NCBI GenBank assembly: GCA_038496675.1 | Contig: CM076659.1 | Coordinates: 16,748,219-16,812,218 of the forward strand | Direction: 5' to 3' | DNA from: Rachycentron canadum | Taxonomy: Eukaryota > Chordata > Actinopteri > Carangiformes > Rachycentridae | Length of the DNA stretch: 64,000 nt | In this document: piece after piece, positions 21,318 to 34,293 of the stretch | Position numbering within the stretch: position 1 is the first letter of the stretch | Layout: each line of letters begins with the position of its first letter | Program-made: the position numbers and the translations under genes | Notes under the pieces: model-generated | Told to the model about the DNA's origin: nothing | Seen by the model: the letters and a program-made list of their open reading frames with translations, nothing else | Databases searched by the model: none

Positions 21318-24300
21318 CCTTCATGTGTCCTATGTCCCACTTGGTGAATGCTGAAATCACCATGAAAATAAGATCTGAGGATTAGGATTGGTCTGATCTT
21401 GGCTCAGTGTATTGGACTGCAGATTTACTGAGCAGGCACAGGTTTAATGCATTTCTTCCAGTGGCTTTACACATGCACAAACACAAAGACATACTTACAC
21501 ACAGACACACAGTTGAGAAACACAACATGGACACACACATGAATCCAATGGGCCACCTGAAGAATCTCATACATTCTCAGTTGATCTAGGGTCGAGGGTA
21601 AGATGATCTGCTTTAAGAGGATTAGCATTAAGTTAATTAGCACATACATGATTAGCATAATGTGATTTTTCTATGGTGACTGATTGACATTCTTGTGACC
21701 CATCATTATATAACCTGCTGTTGGTTTCCTTTGTGTGCAGCCAAACTTCCCTGGCAAGAAAAAAACAGAAACTTGTCCAGAACAAGTTTTGCATGAAACT
21801 ATGCTTAGTGTTGACAGATGACAACATCCATTTTTTTATATACATGAAAATATATTGCTGGGCACAGTGAGAATAATTTACTTTTGCTTTGATGTGAATC
21901 TCTGTAAAGCAATATTATTAATGTAGACTTTTATATCTGTATGATGTCTGAGAATTAACACTTAACTCTGCCGCTTATGAACTTGTCATTTATCATTTTT
22001 GTTTATTGACTGCACATACTGTAGATCAGTTACCAATTATATGCAGATGACATAAAACTTTTCATTTCATCAACACAAAGATTTGAATCCCACAGAGTCT
22101 CTATATATTCTTATATTCTCTATATCTATCTATATGTATAAACTCTATGAGGCAGAATAATGTGACAAAAATAAGAAAACTATAGCTCCAGATTGTTTTC
22201 AGTCTTTCTTTAGACCTGCTCCATATAATAGCACATCTCATGCTGCCTTCATGAACATTTTAGGCATGTTATATATATATATAGATAGGACATCTTGTCA
22301 TTATCATGCTGTAATGAACAAGGTGATAGAGCAGCAAAATTGCTCCGAGGTCTCATCATTTCCATCTGCAAACAAGGGGAAACTGGGTCAGTGAAAGACA
22401 AGTCATGACTTTTATTAAAGTCATAAAAAACAAATGAAGAAATGGATTAAAAAAACAAAACAAAACAACAAGTACTGAGGAAAAAGCAAGTGAATGCATC
22501 TTTTTCAGAAAATTGTTTACTTATTTGAAGGCAAATTAAATGATGTAGGAATGTATTATTTATAGAACAGACTTACACTCCCATCCTTGTTCTGGTCACA
22601 TGTGCCAACATCACATAATTATTTTGTAAAACTGAAAATTGTCACATTTACTAGGACCTGCAGAGCACAGTGGCTGACACTGCTGACAGTGTATAATTGC
22701 GTTTGTTGATATGAGTTTTATCACCTCTGTTGCCCTAAAATGTCCCAATTTCTCTGTGGCTTACAGATCAATGAGCAGGCACAGTAGTAGTGCCTTGCTC
22801 AAAGAAACAACTGCTACTACAAGCTAACATGGCATATCCTTGGTTACATGAATATCTTTCTACCACTGAGTTTAATTTAGGTTCTTTAGCTTTTCATTCA
22901 GTGTGCTTCAAAGTTTTTACCTCAAACTACACAGGGTGGTGTTGATTCTTAGTGGTTTCAGCAGTACTAACCACTAATTCAGATTACAATCATTTGTTTA
23001 GGTGTTAATAGTGAAAAAAGTGCTTAAATTTACTTTTACATTCAGTTAAAGAATTGCATGTTTGCTTTAGGTAAATTGAAGACAGAAACTGAAGGTCTGC
23101 TAAAGATTGCACTCTGGTTAGAAGATTAAAGTCATAATATGTCTGATCAGTAGGATAATGACAATGACAGTTGACGATGTGGTTGACAGAAAACTACTTT
23201 TTATTGTAAACAAGGTCTATGTGGAACTGCAGTGCAAAAAAAAAAAAAAAAGATTTGACTGGTAAACTTTATGTTCAATTCAGCATCAAACATTAATCCA
23301 CACTTTAGGAGGCAACAAATGATTGTATTTTGCAATAGAATCACACATAATCACATAAAGCAGTGATTTGACACAATTTGTGAAACGCCAGAGGCAGAGC
23401 TGTCTGCAGTTAGGAAGATGTTTATGATTTAGTGAGATATTTTATTCATCTACAAATTCACAAGTTAGTCTGTTATATAAAACTTGGGTTTTAGAAATCC
23501 CCTAACTGGCAACCTGAGTATTCAAAAAATTATATATTTTTTTAAGCTAGAAAATGAAATAAATAAAAAAAGAGGTAATACCATCCAAGAGCAAATGATA
23601 CTCAAGAGGCTGCCTTTATTTTCATTATAGATGATGCAAATAATAAAAAAGTGGAATAGTTGCAGAGTCACAATAATCATTATAATATATAATTATATAA
23701 TTAAAAAGTTGACTATGTGACTATGTGAATGTGTTCAAATTTGTAAGATTTGATGGGACCTCTTTTGTTACGAGCACAGCAGGAAACTCCAACACAGAAA
23801 TCAGCCCGGTTTGAAAACATCGTTGGAAATTGATTGTCAAAAAAATCATCTTTGCACAGTGCAGAGTGATACTGCCAAAATTCAGTGAGTACTCAATCTC
23901 ATACCTACTAAAGCCGTGAACCCTCACAGTTTATTTACTGATTCAGAGTTAATGAGTTTGAACTCAGTAACAGCACATTTCCTACATTGTTTTGAATAGG
24001 ATAAAATAAAACAATGTCAAAACAAAAAAAAAAAGGTGTTTTATGTTTCATAAATATCCAAGAGCAAATTAGACCTCATTGGAAAACAGATTACAACAAA
24101 ACAAAAAAACAGAACAAAGTTTTGTCACCTGTAATTTCCATTTCCAGTTTTGAGCTACTGAACTGCAGGCTTAACCTGAGAGCATGAATGTGTTTAAACC
24201 ATATCCATTTTCAAAATAAAACTGGCAAATGCTCTCAAGGTAGATTGAATAACTGAATGTAAATGTGTTTGGGCTGCAGATTTAGGGTTTTCATGCGCTC

Positions 24301-24419
24301 TTTGATTCACACAGGAAGCAGACCAAATCTGGCTGTCTCTGAATAGACCACAATATGTTATACCCATAGGGCTTAATATGCCTGCACAGTGAGAGTCCCT
24401 CACCCAGGGAAACTACATT

Positions 24420-24446
24420 GTGTGTGTGTGTGTGAGTGTGTGTGTT
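24420..24446. repeat. (TG)n microsatellite, interrupted
   Basis: Short TG array with one ga interruption. Confidence 0.9.
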
Positions 24447-25055
24447 TTGATTCTTGGGGTAATAATATTGTTTATGTATGCATTTTTAACTTTAACAAAG
24501 GAAATTATCTGGCCCATTTTAAATAAGGCAACCTTTATTAACCTTTGCTTCTGTTCCTGTGGTTAAATCTAGGCTAGGTTTTATTATACAACACTGATAT
24601 AAAACATGAATGTAAACCAAACACCAACCAAGTGTTTGGATTTACAGATATACCATCTTGCAGGTATTTTGCACCAGACAAAATGTAGGCCTCAGGTTGT
24701 GGCTGGTCAGAGCACAAATGTTCAAAAACTTCCACCAAGACTTGAATAGGATGTGAAATAATTGGGACCTTAACATTGTTGATTTCAAAAGACTCTCAAA
24801 TTGAAGGCTGATGTTGTTCCACGTTGTCCATCTCATGGCTATCTGACAAAACTGATACATTTTTATTTTAATCTGTAGAGCACAGACCGTATGATGACTT
24901 GTTTCAACAGCATTTCACACACACACAACCTAAAGAGTTACCCAAACACAAAAGCAGGTGAATTGCAAAGCTGTAAATGATGTCTTTGATCATAATTTTT
25001 AAGGTTTGATATAAAATAAACTGGAGCATCTGTCATCATACCTGGCACCCTTTTA

Positions 25056-25440
25056 ATTTGTCTCTACCCCTCCCTCTGTCTATAGCCATCACATCTTCTT
25101 CACCTCACTCCATCTTCATTGTTCTCTTCTTCCTTGCAGAGACTTTTTTTTGCCTCAGTCTCCATCCACCTTGGTCACTTAGTGGACTTCTTCCACTGTC
25201 TGTTTATGCATTTAATACTTCCTCACCTCTTCCCTCACATTTCTTTCCTTCATAGATTTCCTTCCCTTTTTACATCTCACTTTCAAGATCTTACTCCATT
25301 CATTTCATCTTCATTTCTGCATCTCCTCCTTTTCCTGTTCTTGCTTCTTTTATCTCATTATCTCAGTTTCAGTTTCCTCTCTTTTGCTCATTTTTCCCTC
25401 CATCTCTCTTCAGTTCCTCTCATGCTTTTCTCCGAAGAAA
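25056..25440. repeat. Pyrimidine-rich tract
   Basis: Nearly 400 bp dominated by C and T on the + strand (cttcctcacctcttccctc, tttctttccttcatag and similar), without an exact repeat unit. Comparable tracts occur at 29580-29720, 48600-48930, 51900-52080 and 60000-60470. Open frames rich in Ser, Leu and Phe here are compositional. Confidence 0.75.
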
Positions 25441-25500
25441 TAAACAGGTCTATCTATTAACTCTCGGGCTGCTAATGGATGCACAGATCTGTAGCTCAAC

Positions 25501-25524
25501 TTTTTTTTTTTTTTTTTTTTTTTT
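25501..25524. repeat. T24 homopolymer
   Basis: Uninterrupted T run just downstream of the pyrimidine-rich tract. Confidence 0.95.
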
Positions 25525-27066
25525 AAAGGAAGGAAATTTTCTCTCAGCATTTTTGCAGCCATTTGTCTAAAATCTTGACAGCTCAGCCACAAAGCTCTGA
25601 CAGACAACTAGAAAATAGAGCTTCTCTGTGCCTAATGACATCAAGTTTAATATGTCAACTCTACAAGTGAGATGACAGTCTCTTTAAGTCCCCGCCAGTT
25701 GAAGTTGTACAGGACTGACAGCTTGGACACCAAAGTTAAAGCAATAAAACAAAACAGAATAATGCATGAAGCAGAAATAAGGTAGCAGTTGAATAACACT
25801 TGCAAATAATGGCAGTTTGAGTTAGTGACAGAAGAAAATTTGTCCAAAACAAGCAGAAATGCCGACCACGTAAGGCAAAATTTTTGTCAGAATTTCTCAA
25901 GAAGTTCCATCACAGCTTGTTGGTACCTCTGACTTTTATACATTTGACCTTAGATGACATGTCCTGTCACATAACTAAAATTTACATTTGTTTTTAAGTA
26001 ACTGCAGCAGTTGTCTTCCTCTAACCTAAACATGTTCCACTTGGCCATCCCTAACCGTACCTAAATAATGAATTATCAGTCATGACCATAATATTTACTT
26101 GACCTTAACCATACTGCCCCTTCCGTGCACAGATGTTGTAGAAAGTAAGAATTAAAAAAAAAAAAAATGCTGCACGTCTAACTGGTCTAGTCTAACTGGT
26201 AGGAGAACAGAATTAGCTGAAGAGACTGTATGTCCTCTGTTTTCTAAGTTGATGATGGAAAAAGGAAAAATGGGCAAATGTAAGGATGTGAGCAATTGTG
26301 ATGTGTAGATGAGTGGGTCAGAGCTTCTCTAAAACTGGATGTTTTACCATCAGGTAAAACACCAGGTTTTACCAAACCTGTGGGATGTTCCCAGTCTACA
26401 GTGGTCAGTACCTACCAAAAGTGACCCAAGGAAGAAGAGCCAGTAAACCAGTGAGAGGCTCACAGATTTGCGTGGGGAGCGAAGGTTGGCCTGTGTGTCC
26501 GATCCAACAAAAGCTACGGTAGCTGAAAAATTTAATGCTGGTTCTGATAGAACACACAATGTATTTCTTGTTTACTTGTGATGCTGCTGTCTCTTTTCTT
26601 CTGTGTGTTGGCTTGAACATTTATGGCTGAGGGATTCCTCTGTTACCTTGTGTTTGCAATGTGTCAGCAGCGGGTGAATGAAGCTCAGGATGCATGCAGG
26701 CCCCAGTGTAGGCTTAAAGCAGTACATGGAAACTTTGAAGCACTGGTTTGTATTTGGCTAACTGGTTTTTGGAGTCCAGGACCCAAAGACTCAGGAGCTC
26801 AGAAGTGTCCAACACCAAGAGGACTCGAAGAAATGTAGCCTGAAGCGACTCCGTCCAGGTAACTGTGTAGTTATGCTGTTTAGCCACTCTAATACTAAAA
26901 GAGTGCAATGCTACTTTAGCAATATTAGTCTTGTATAAAGTACAGTAATTGCCTCCAAACTCACACCTCGACATAAAGTGTAACCCCAGGTGTGACTCCC
27001 ACCCACACCTCTCACTTACTCTCACGCTTTTCTTTCACAGATGTGATCCTGCCTGCAGGCCAGCAG

Positions 27067-27156
<90 letters not shown>

Positions 27157-29139
27157 CTGGTAGAGCTTGTGTTCACCATGTGACTTGTGAGGAAATGAAA
27201 AAGAGCTTCAGTGCTCCGAGGTTGCCTGCTCTCTTTTTCAGTCACAGTGGGATCAACTAATTTCACAGCTAACGGCTCTGATTGACTCTGTGCATGTTTG
27301 TGTGAGATGAGCAGGATCACCTCTTCTCTGCAAACATAATGTTGATATGATTCTAAATCCCCAATATGTTCGGTGAGAGTTGGGAAATCGTGCTGCCAGT
27401 AATCTTCAGATTATTTTGAAGCTCAAAGCTATTACAATCATATTACATGTGTATCTCTGTTTAGCAAACTCACTCTCCCACATCTACAATGGGACTTTTG
27501 ATGGATATTGCATAACATTACCTGTCTCTTTTGTCCAAGAGAAAGATCTGATTGCTCATTGTGTCAGTAACATGCTGGATGCATCATGTCTTGGTTTTCC
27601 TTTAGGCAAACATGTTAACAGGTTAGAGTGGGAACACACGAATCACACGTTGTCTGTGATGTTGCATCAGCAGCTTAAGATTTGGTGTCTTGCCTCTTTT
27701 TCACATGTGATGCACAGGTTAGACAGAAAAACAATGTGTTGATCATATTGACATCATACCAGCAAAATTAAACAAAATGATATGATGAAATGATATTCTC
27801 TATGTCTAGGCTGAATCTGAATATGAAAAAAAAAATGTAACTATCCTTTTTACCATTTTAGCAGCTGCATGTAGAGAAGAAAATAAAATCAGACAGTAAA
27901 TCAAAATGAAGCAAAATACAACATTCAAATATCCTGCAAACTCTATGTAGCAAGATAGAGCTGACTGTACTAGCGATGCTGATGTTCAGGCTCTGTCAGT
28001 GTTGTTTGCTGCTATATTATTTTCATCACCAGCACACAATAAATCTTGGGATGTGTTGGGCTACTAAGGATCCAGTCCTTGGAGCCATCACTGCCCAGGA
28101 GAAGAGGACTGCATTTGAAGGGGTCTTAGGAGACCTAGGAGACTGACAGTTGCACTGCTGTGACAAACTTGGTCTTCAAATGCAGTTTCCTTCATATGCA
28201 GCCCACAGAGCAGACACAGCTGCTGTATAGCAGGCGTTTATAAAGTGTGGAAAGGTGAGCCTGCTCCTTAATAAGTGTCTCTGAGTGGAAAAGAAGGGCT
28301 GAGTGAATCATTGTGCTGCATAAGGAAGTAGTGGCATAAATCACAACATTAGACATCTTTTATATTACATTATGTGTGTGAATAAAACTTCATTATATAC
28401 TTGTGGACAAATGTAAGTGTTGAGTGGAAAACACTGGCAGATTTACTGGGTACTGAGAAAGAAGCTCCTCTGCAGAGCCTTGTGCATCACAAATATCTCA
28501 ACATTGTAGAAAGAAAACTCTGACAGACCCCATTGCTGTATTCAGATGTCCCACTTAATCATCTGTAGCGCAGTTTAAGCTCACATCTATGTAGACATGC
28601 TCTGAGCTACTTTGCAGGGATGTACTGTAGAAAGAATTAAACATGGGGTATACTTCCTCTGTTTTCTGCTCACCCCAGTTTTGGTCTCTTCTCCTAGTGT
28701 GACTGCAAAAAAGTTTTTTTGTTTTTTTTTTTGTTTTTTTTCCACTCTCACACCAAACCTCCCCTGAAATTCACTGGTCTATAGTGCCATGTCTCAGTCA
28801 CACACAGAATACAAACAGATGAAGGTAGTACGTGGAAGAGCAGGTAAGGGTGTAGGGAAGGGGTGAAGTTGGAAACAGGCAGAAACACCAGGTGAAGCAA
28901 AAAGGCATAAAGGAGCCTATGCAGCAGTACAAATGGTCTCAAGCACTATATCTGAACTTGCACGATAGACAACCTGGTGGAGTACAAGTGGACCGGTGTG
29001 TATATACATATATATACTGGGGAGCTGATGAGGGGATAGGAAACATGTGTGAAGCTGGCGTGGCAAAGTCTGAAATGGCGAGATAGTTAGTAATGATGGC
29101 AGAGCAGGTAGAAAACAGAATACCTGAACTGTGAGATAT
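25525..29139. other. Non-coding stretch with an old repeat fragment
   Basis: Positions 25960-26130 contain ctaacctaaac, ccctaaccgtacctaaat and gaccttaaccatactg, which look like an old CTAACC-rich dispersed fish repeat. A cluster of alternating gttttacc/ggtaaaac units lies at 26341-26373. T-runs lie at 28714-28740. The 120-codon frame at 27380-27742 shows no protein features. No gene is supported. Confidence 0.5.
27069..27151. repeat. (AC)n microsatellite, 83 bp
   Basis: Perfect AC array of about 41 units, one of the two longest in the window. Confidence 0.98.
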
Positions 29140-29770
29140 AGTTTGTGTCATGATCTTGGCTGTGGTCTTTCCTTGTGTTTCTGGTGTTTTTTCCCTTTCC
29201 TCTGTGTTTCCTGCCATCCCCCGTTTGTCTGTGTATATGTGTGTATTGTGGTCCTCCTCAGTCCCTCAGGGCTGCATGATTGCCAATCTGTCTGCACACC
29301 TGCCATATGTGAGCTCATCAGCCCTGCAGTGTATCCACTCCAGCTCTTCACTACAACCTGCCAGATCATTGCTTCAGCCAGTTTTGGTACAGCACGGCCG
29401 CTTAGAATTGTTTGGCCTCCGTTATCCTTGTATATTTCCTCTGACACGACCTTTATTTGTCCTCCACATCACATCATGTTCGCTTGCTTGATTCTCCCCC
29501 CAGCTGCCATATGTGCCACTCACTTCACCTCCCTATAACCAGCTTCACTGGTCTCCAGCCTCCCTCAACCCCCTGCCTCATCAGTGTGCTCCCTGCTCTC
29601 CCCCCTCATCTCCATTCATCTATCCCTGCTCACCACCCAGCCTTCATTCCCTGCACTGCCCTCAGCCTTCACCTGCTGGACCCCTCATTTCATCATTACT
29701 CCTCATTTGCTGAGACAAGTCTATAAATCTTCACTTAATCATTTGCACCTTCAGTGTCTGTTGTCAGAAG
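29140..29770. repeat. Probable retroelement-derived dispersed repeat, non-coding tail
   Basis: The start (gtcatgatcttggctgtggt, ctttccttgtgttt) and later pieces (ccagatcattgcttcagcc, ccttcattccctgcactgcc, cagccttcacctgctgg) resemble the non-coding terminal region of a widespread fish retroelement that ends in such C/T-rich, ATAAAT-containing sequence. Several overlapping open frames on both strands are unsupported. Positions 29580-29720 are strongly pyrimidine-rich. Confidence 0.45.
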
Positions 29771-30287
29771 TGTGATGATAGTCGAATAGATGAAACGCAC
29801 CTTTACATAATTTTGCTTGTGAACCTAAAATACAAAGTAATGTCACTGAGACAGACTTTGTCCATATTATATATATAATATTATATATTATGTGACCCAG
29901 AAATTATCACTCAGGTAGCAGCCACGGTACTTTACTTATTACTGAAGAGAATGTGCCTTGCCTGTTTGTTGTCAGTACATTAGCCTGGCTGCAGCAGGCA
30001 GCTCATAGGAGCCTGCACTATAGATAAACCTGAAGAGTCAACACTGAAAAATGTTGGTGTGTGTGCTGGTAAGACAAGATGATGTGTTTTCACGTCTGTA
30101 TTGAAAGGGCGTGTGTTTGTGCGTAGGCCGGTGATGGATGATTATGCATGTTTGTCTATGTGTGTGACCATATGTTTAAGTTGTGCGTTTGTGCAAGTAA
30201 CATCAATCAGTACATTTACACATATGGAAATTGTTGGTTAAACTGTCTAGAAGCTGATATGAATTTTAAAGTGTGTTAGTGAGTGTC

Positions 30288-30338
<51 letters not shown>

Positions 30339-31300
30339 GACCTGGTTTGACACACGTTTTTTTTCTCTTTGGATTTAAAGAGGCCAGACTCTGTGACCTC
30401 AGACACATCCAACACTGATTAATATTGGAGTGAGAACCTCTCTGCTGTTTCACTCTCTTTTAGCCTTTGCCTTGACAGTTTCCAGAAGGGAAAGATTTAC
30501 ATTTGCAATCAAACATTTTAGGTATTCGGCGAACACACTTTTCCACAGGGACTGAAGTGAGTCCTTCAGGATGATGCTGCTGCATTTGTTTCTAACATCA
30601 AATTTTGAGTGTTTTTACATATTTCAGTTATGGTCAGACAGCAAAGTGTGCTCAAACATTCATTACACAAAAAAAAAAAAAACAAAACTGCAAATTGCTA
30701 AGATTTTTTCTTTCTATCTAACAACTATGTTCAAACAAATCCATAAATGATTCAGACTTAAACTATTCTATGTAAAAACAGTTGTTCACAGTCATCAACC
30801 TTCATTTTACCCAGTGTCACATGACTATGCAAACACCTTGAACATCTATCAGCTAATTGTTTCATTCACTCTCTCTGTCTCATCAAACTGTTTTAGGTTA
30901 AAGGTCTGACAAACCACTGTACCTTATTTATATTGTACTACATGCTGTACATTCTTCTGCCAGGGGCTGCTTAATAGGCCTCCGTACTATATACCAAAAA
31001 TATAAAATGAAATTTCTGAATTGCTGCCTTGAGTTGTGTCTCTGGTTATAGGCCAAGGTAACGTTGCCAATCAATGACCTTATGGCATTAATGCCAATAA
31101 ATACATTTATTTATGGTTATTCATTTTACTGGATCACCCATTAGATATTCCCAACTGCATATTCCCTTTGTAAATAAGATATCAACTCAATTCCCTGAAA
31201 ATGTAGAGTTTTATGAGTTTTATGATAATTTATATTTTGTTATGCTCTTGGATTTATTTGCTCTCATCCATCCATTCAGTACTTAAGTGTTGTCCCTGAC
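29771..31300. other. Non-coding stretch
   Basis: No gene is supported. An AT-only patch (atattatatatataatatta) is at 29868-29890, a GT array at 30290, and an A12 run near 30669. Confidence 0.5.
30290..30337. repeat. (GT)n microsatellite, 48 bp
   Basis: Perfect GT array. Confidence 0.97.
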
Positions 31301-31360
31301 CTGTAAGTGGCTTTGGATAAAAGTATCTGCCAAATGAATAAATGTAATGTAAATATAATG
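31300..31360 (+). repeat. 3' tail of a fish SINE or LINE
   Basis: The string gtaagtggctttggataaaa followed by gtatctgccaaatgaataaa and atgtaatgtaaat is a recognisable 3' tail shared by several fish SINE families (the tail normally reads like 'cgctttggataaaagcg'). No promoter half precedes it, so this is a 5'-truncated copy. Confidence 0.7.
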
Positions 31361-31654
31361 CTTCAAGTTCTAATAGTTTGGCTGATTGGTGCATATTTTT
31401 AATGAATTCAGATTGGCAATAGAACAATAACTGGTTTTATTACTGTCAGCTGATTTTTTCTGATTGCCACTTATCACCAACAAATTTTAATCAACTAACA
31501 GCGGAGGCTGAAGCAGAACACCCAGAGAGGCATCAAGCTAAGTAGAAATTAATCCATCACACAGTTTTCATCTCAGGGAAGACTAGAAAGCACGGGGCAC
31601 AATTGTTTCCCTCGAATGCAGAATGAAGTAACAAAACACATCACCATTTGAGGT

Positions 31655-31790
31655 TCAACACTGTTTGTGAGGATGTTTGCCTGCAAAATTAGATATTGAT
31701 TTTCATTTCTTTGCTGCCCTCTTGATGTCTTGTGTTGGCATTTGTCATTCATTAATTTTACCTCAGCCTCTCATTCCCTCTAGTTTTGCT
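31655..31790 (+). repeat. Donor copy of a local 136-bp duplication
   Basis: Segment from tcaacactgtttgtgagg to ctctagttttgct. It recurs in the same orientation at 34463-34600 with two substitutions (gatattg/gatatcg, ttggcat/ttggcgt) and one 2-bp indel. Here the flanks look like ordinary single-copy DNA, whereas the second copy sits inside a dispersed repeat, so this copy is probably the source. Confidence 0.9.
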
Positions 31791-32622
31791 TACTTTTACC
31801 ACACAATCGCCTCAAATTGCCGTGTCTTATACTGTCTAATATTTATTTAGCATGCACAGCATTAAGGGTTTTTTCTTGTGAACAAGGTGAATATTGGTCT
31901 GTCAGCTTAATTTGTTTGCTTTACATGGCAGCCGTGTTTGATTTATGCCACATTTCAGGTGTGTTGCCCTACTTCGGAGTAACAAGTGTAAGCAGAGGCA
32001 AATTCAACCTTTTTTTTTTGACAAACTCATTATGCTTGATTTCCCTGCAGGGATGAGAGTCTGCAGATTTCCTTACAAACAGAGAATGCCTGTTTGATTT
32101 TGCTGAGTAGTTACTCCTCGCTGGTTGCAAATCAGTAAAACGTGGACAACATGCAGACTTTCACCTCTATCAGACCATATGACCATTAATCAGTTGTGCT
32201 GTTTTAAAATCAACCACAAAAGAAAAATTACAAAGAAACCATCTGGTGTCTGGTAAGAAGACTCCCAGTTCCCCGTGGACATAAACAGTGTGAGACCTCT
32301 CAGTCCTGTTCCACTGTGCATGACATTAATGGGCTCTGCAGAATCTTTCTTCATCTCATGTTATCCCATCTATCTTTCCACATTTCAGGCCAATCTCCTT
32401 TTCTCACACTCCAAATCACTTGATCTCCCTGTTTTTGCTTTCTTTCATCCCCTCTTTACTTTGTGTTCCTTCTGTATCCTCTTGATATCCTCTCCAGCAG
32501 AGTAACAACATTTATCTATATGTTTAGCTACGTGCAATATTGTTGTCTTCAGGCCAGCTGGTTACCCCAAAACCTTTCTTTCATCTATAAATGTATGAGC
32601 AGCTTGTCAGGTGTGTGCGTGC

Positions 32623-32625
<3 letters not shown>

Positions 32626-32660
<35 letters not shown>
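32626..32660. repeat. (GT)n microsatellite, 35 bp
   Basis: Perfect array preceded by degenerate gtgtgtgcgtgcgtat. It faces an AC array 86 bp downstream. Confidence 0.96.
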
Positions 32661-32662
<2 letters not shown>

Positions 32663-32745
32663 ACGTTTTAGAGAGAGAGAGGAGAGGGAGCAGTAAATCA
32701 AAGTGCTGTGTGTTGAGCTCCTGCATGTCAAGCTTGATTCATTCA

Positions 32746-32746
<1 letters not shown>

Positions 32747-32800
<54 letters not shown>

Positions 32801-32810
32801 ACATAGACAC
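32747..32810. repeat. (AC)n microsatellite, 47 bp pure core
   Basis: Pure to 32793, then interrupted copies. It is complementary to the GT array at 32626-32660, giving an inverted-repeat arrangement. Confidence 0.96.
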
Positions 32811-34293
32811 ACGCATATTGACACACGCACATCAGCACAAACATGCACACTGCTGCCGCCTCTGTCTGACAGCTATCAAATGGAAGGCAAGTGTATCTCA
32901 GTAAATACATATATGTATATAGAGACTATTTTAATCTATCAGGCAAGTGTGACAGGCCTATTTCCTCCAAGCCCGAGATGCTGATGGTTTAGGGGAATTC
33001 AAAACAGGATCAATTTGTCACGTCCACATTGGTCTCCAACTTGCATTACTAACCACTTCTCTACAGCAAGGCCAGGCAGGGCTTCATGTGCCTGAAAGTT
33101 ACACCATATCCTTATGTTATTTAACCTCATCACTGACCTTTATGACACCCTGACTCTTATATATTTGCTATTTATATTTAAAAAGAGGAACCATCAAAAT
33201 ATGACAACTGCTCAATTAAATGCTGCTCTGAAAACTGTCCCTGTTGAAGCAGCAGAGAGCGATCCTTTGCCTTGAGACGAGGAGCGTATTGGTAGGCTGT
33301 CCTCGCCCTCAGTTATGGTCACTCACTTGTCACTCATCTTCAGGCGCTGTCACCTAATCTGATTTTGATGAAGAAGCATCCGTAAAACCTCCATAGACTG
33401 CAGATCAGCCTGTAAATACACAAGTGCAGTATGCCTATCTATCTGTTTTTGAAAAAAAAAAAAAACCAAAAACATTTATTCAGCAGTAGTTCACTGACCA
33501 GGGATGCTCCACATCTACACAGTCACACATGTTTACGATGTAAAAGCTGCCAAAACAAACAGCTTTTTCTTTTTGCTCTGCTCATAAGTCATTATTTTAT
33601 GCCTTAAGACAACAGGCATCTTCATGCATTAGGGCTGTATTCAGACAGAGGGAACACCAACAAAAAAACAACACAGCGTCCACCAACAAACACGTTGGAC
33701 AATTGTCTTATAACTTGAACACTGTATTTCTACAATTTACTGTCATCATAACAAAAGCTTTTTGCAGCAGTAAACTCTCATTGTGTCTCACACTACTGTG
33801 CAATGTTCTGGTGCCAAATTCATGAATTTATTACTCAAACTGGCTTTCATGGATATTTGATTTATCATGTTTCAATGCCTTACCAGATACCAGATGTCCG
33901 TGACAATTCATCCGCTTGCTTTTACTCTTCTTACAATTGGGCTGTTTTTGGTCTGATCTACTGCTGTTCTTCTCACAAAGAAAGATACATAAAAAAAATG
34001 GTGAAGCAATTAAGGCTGAGATATTCTTTTACTCCCTAGCATTGATTAGAAAACCAAAATTGTTGGATCCAACATTTACATAATGCAAACAATAAGATGT
34101 TTTTGTGAGATTTGTTAGACGTTATCTCCTCATCCTAACTTTGTCATAAAAACACTTTGGTGTCGCAGAGAGAAAACCCTGATGTTCCTGATGATGGTAA
34201 TGATCTCTAGTGGTGGAAGCCAACATCAATGCTAACTCATTCACGCAGTAACCAGCTAGCCCCATCCTGTCTTATCACTTTCTGATAGCCTTT

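Larger units (their letters stand above)
20531..25055. other. Non-coding stretch
   Basis: Long AT-rich region without a supportable gene. It contains an A12 run at 20581, an AT-rich TATC/TATA patch at 22095-22145, A-runs at 23237-23252 and 24025-24034, an AT-rich patch at 23680-23705, and the CA and GT arrays listed separately. Confidence 0.5.
31791..34293. other. Non-coding stretch
   Basis: It contains two opposed dinucleotide arrays (listed separately), an A13 run at 33451-33463 and AT-rich sequence. The 33240-33420 block is more GC-balanced and single-copy-looking. No gene is supported. Confidence 0.5.

Noticed and set aside
27380..27742. 120-codon open frame on the + strand
   Set aside because: It is of a length expected by chance in AT-rich DNA of this size. 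No motif, signal pattern or splice context is seen.
29131..29770. Several overlapping open frames of 90-135 codons on both strands
   Set aside because: They overlap each other on both strands inside a C/T-biased, repeat-like region, and none resembles a known protein.
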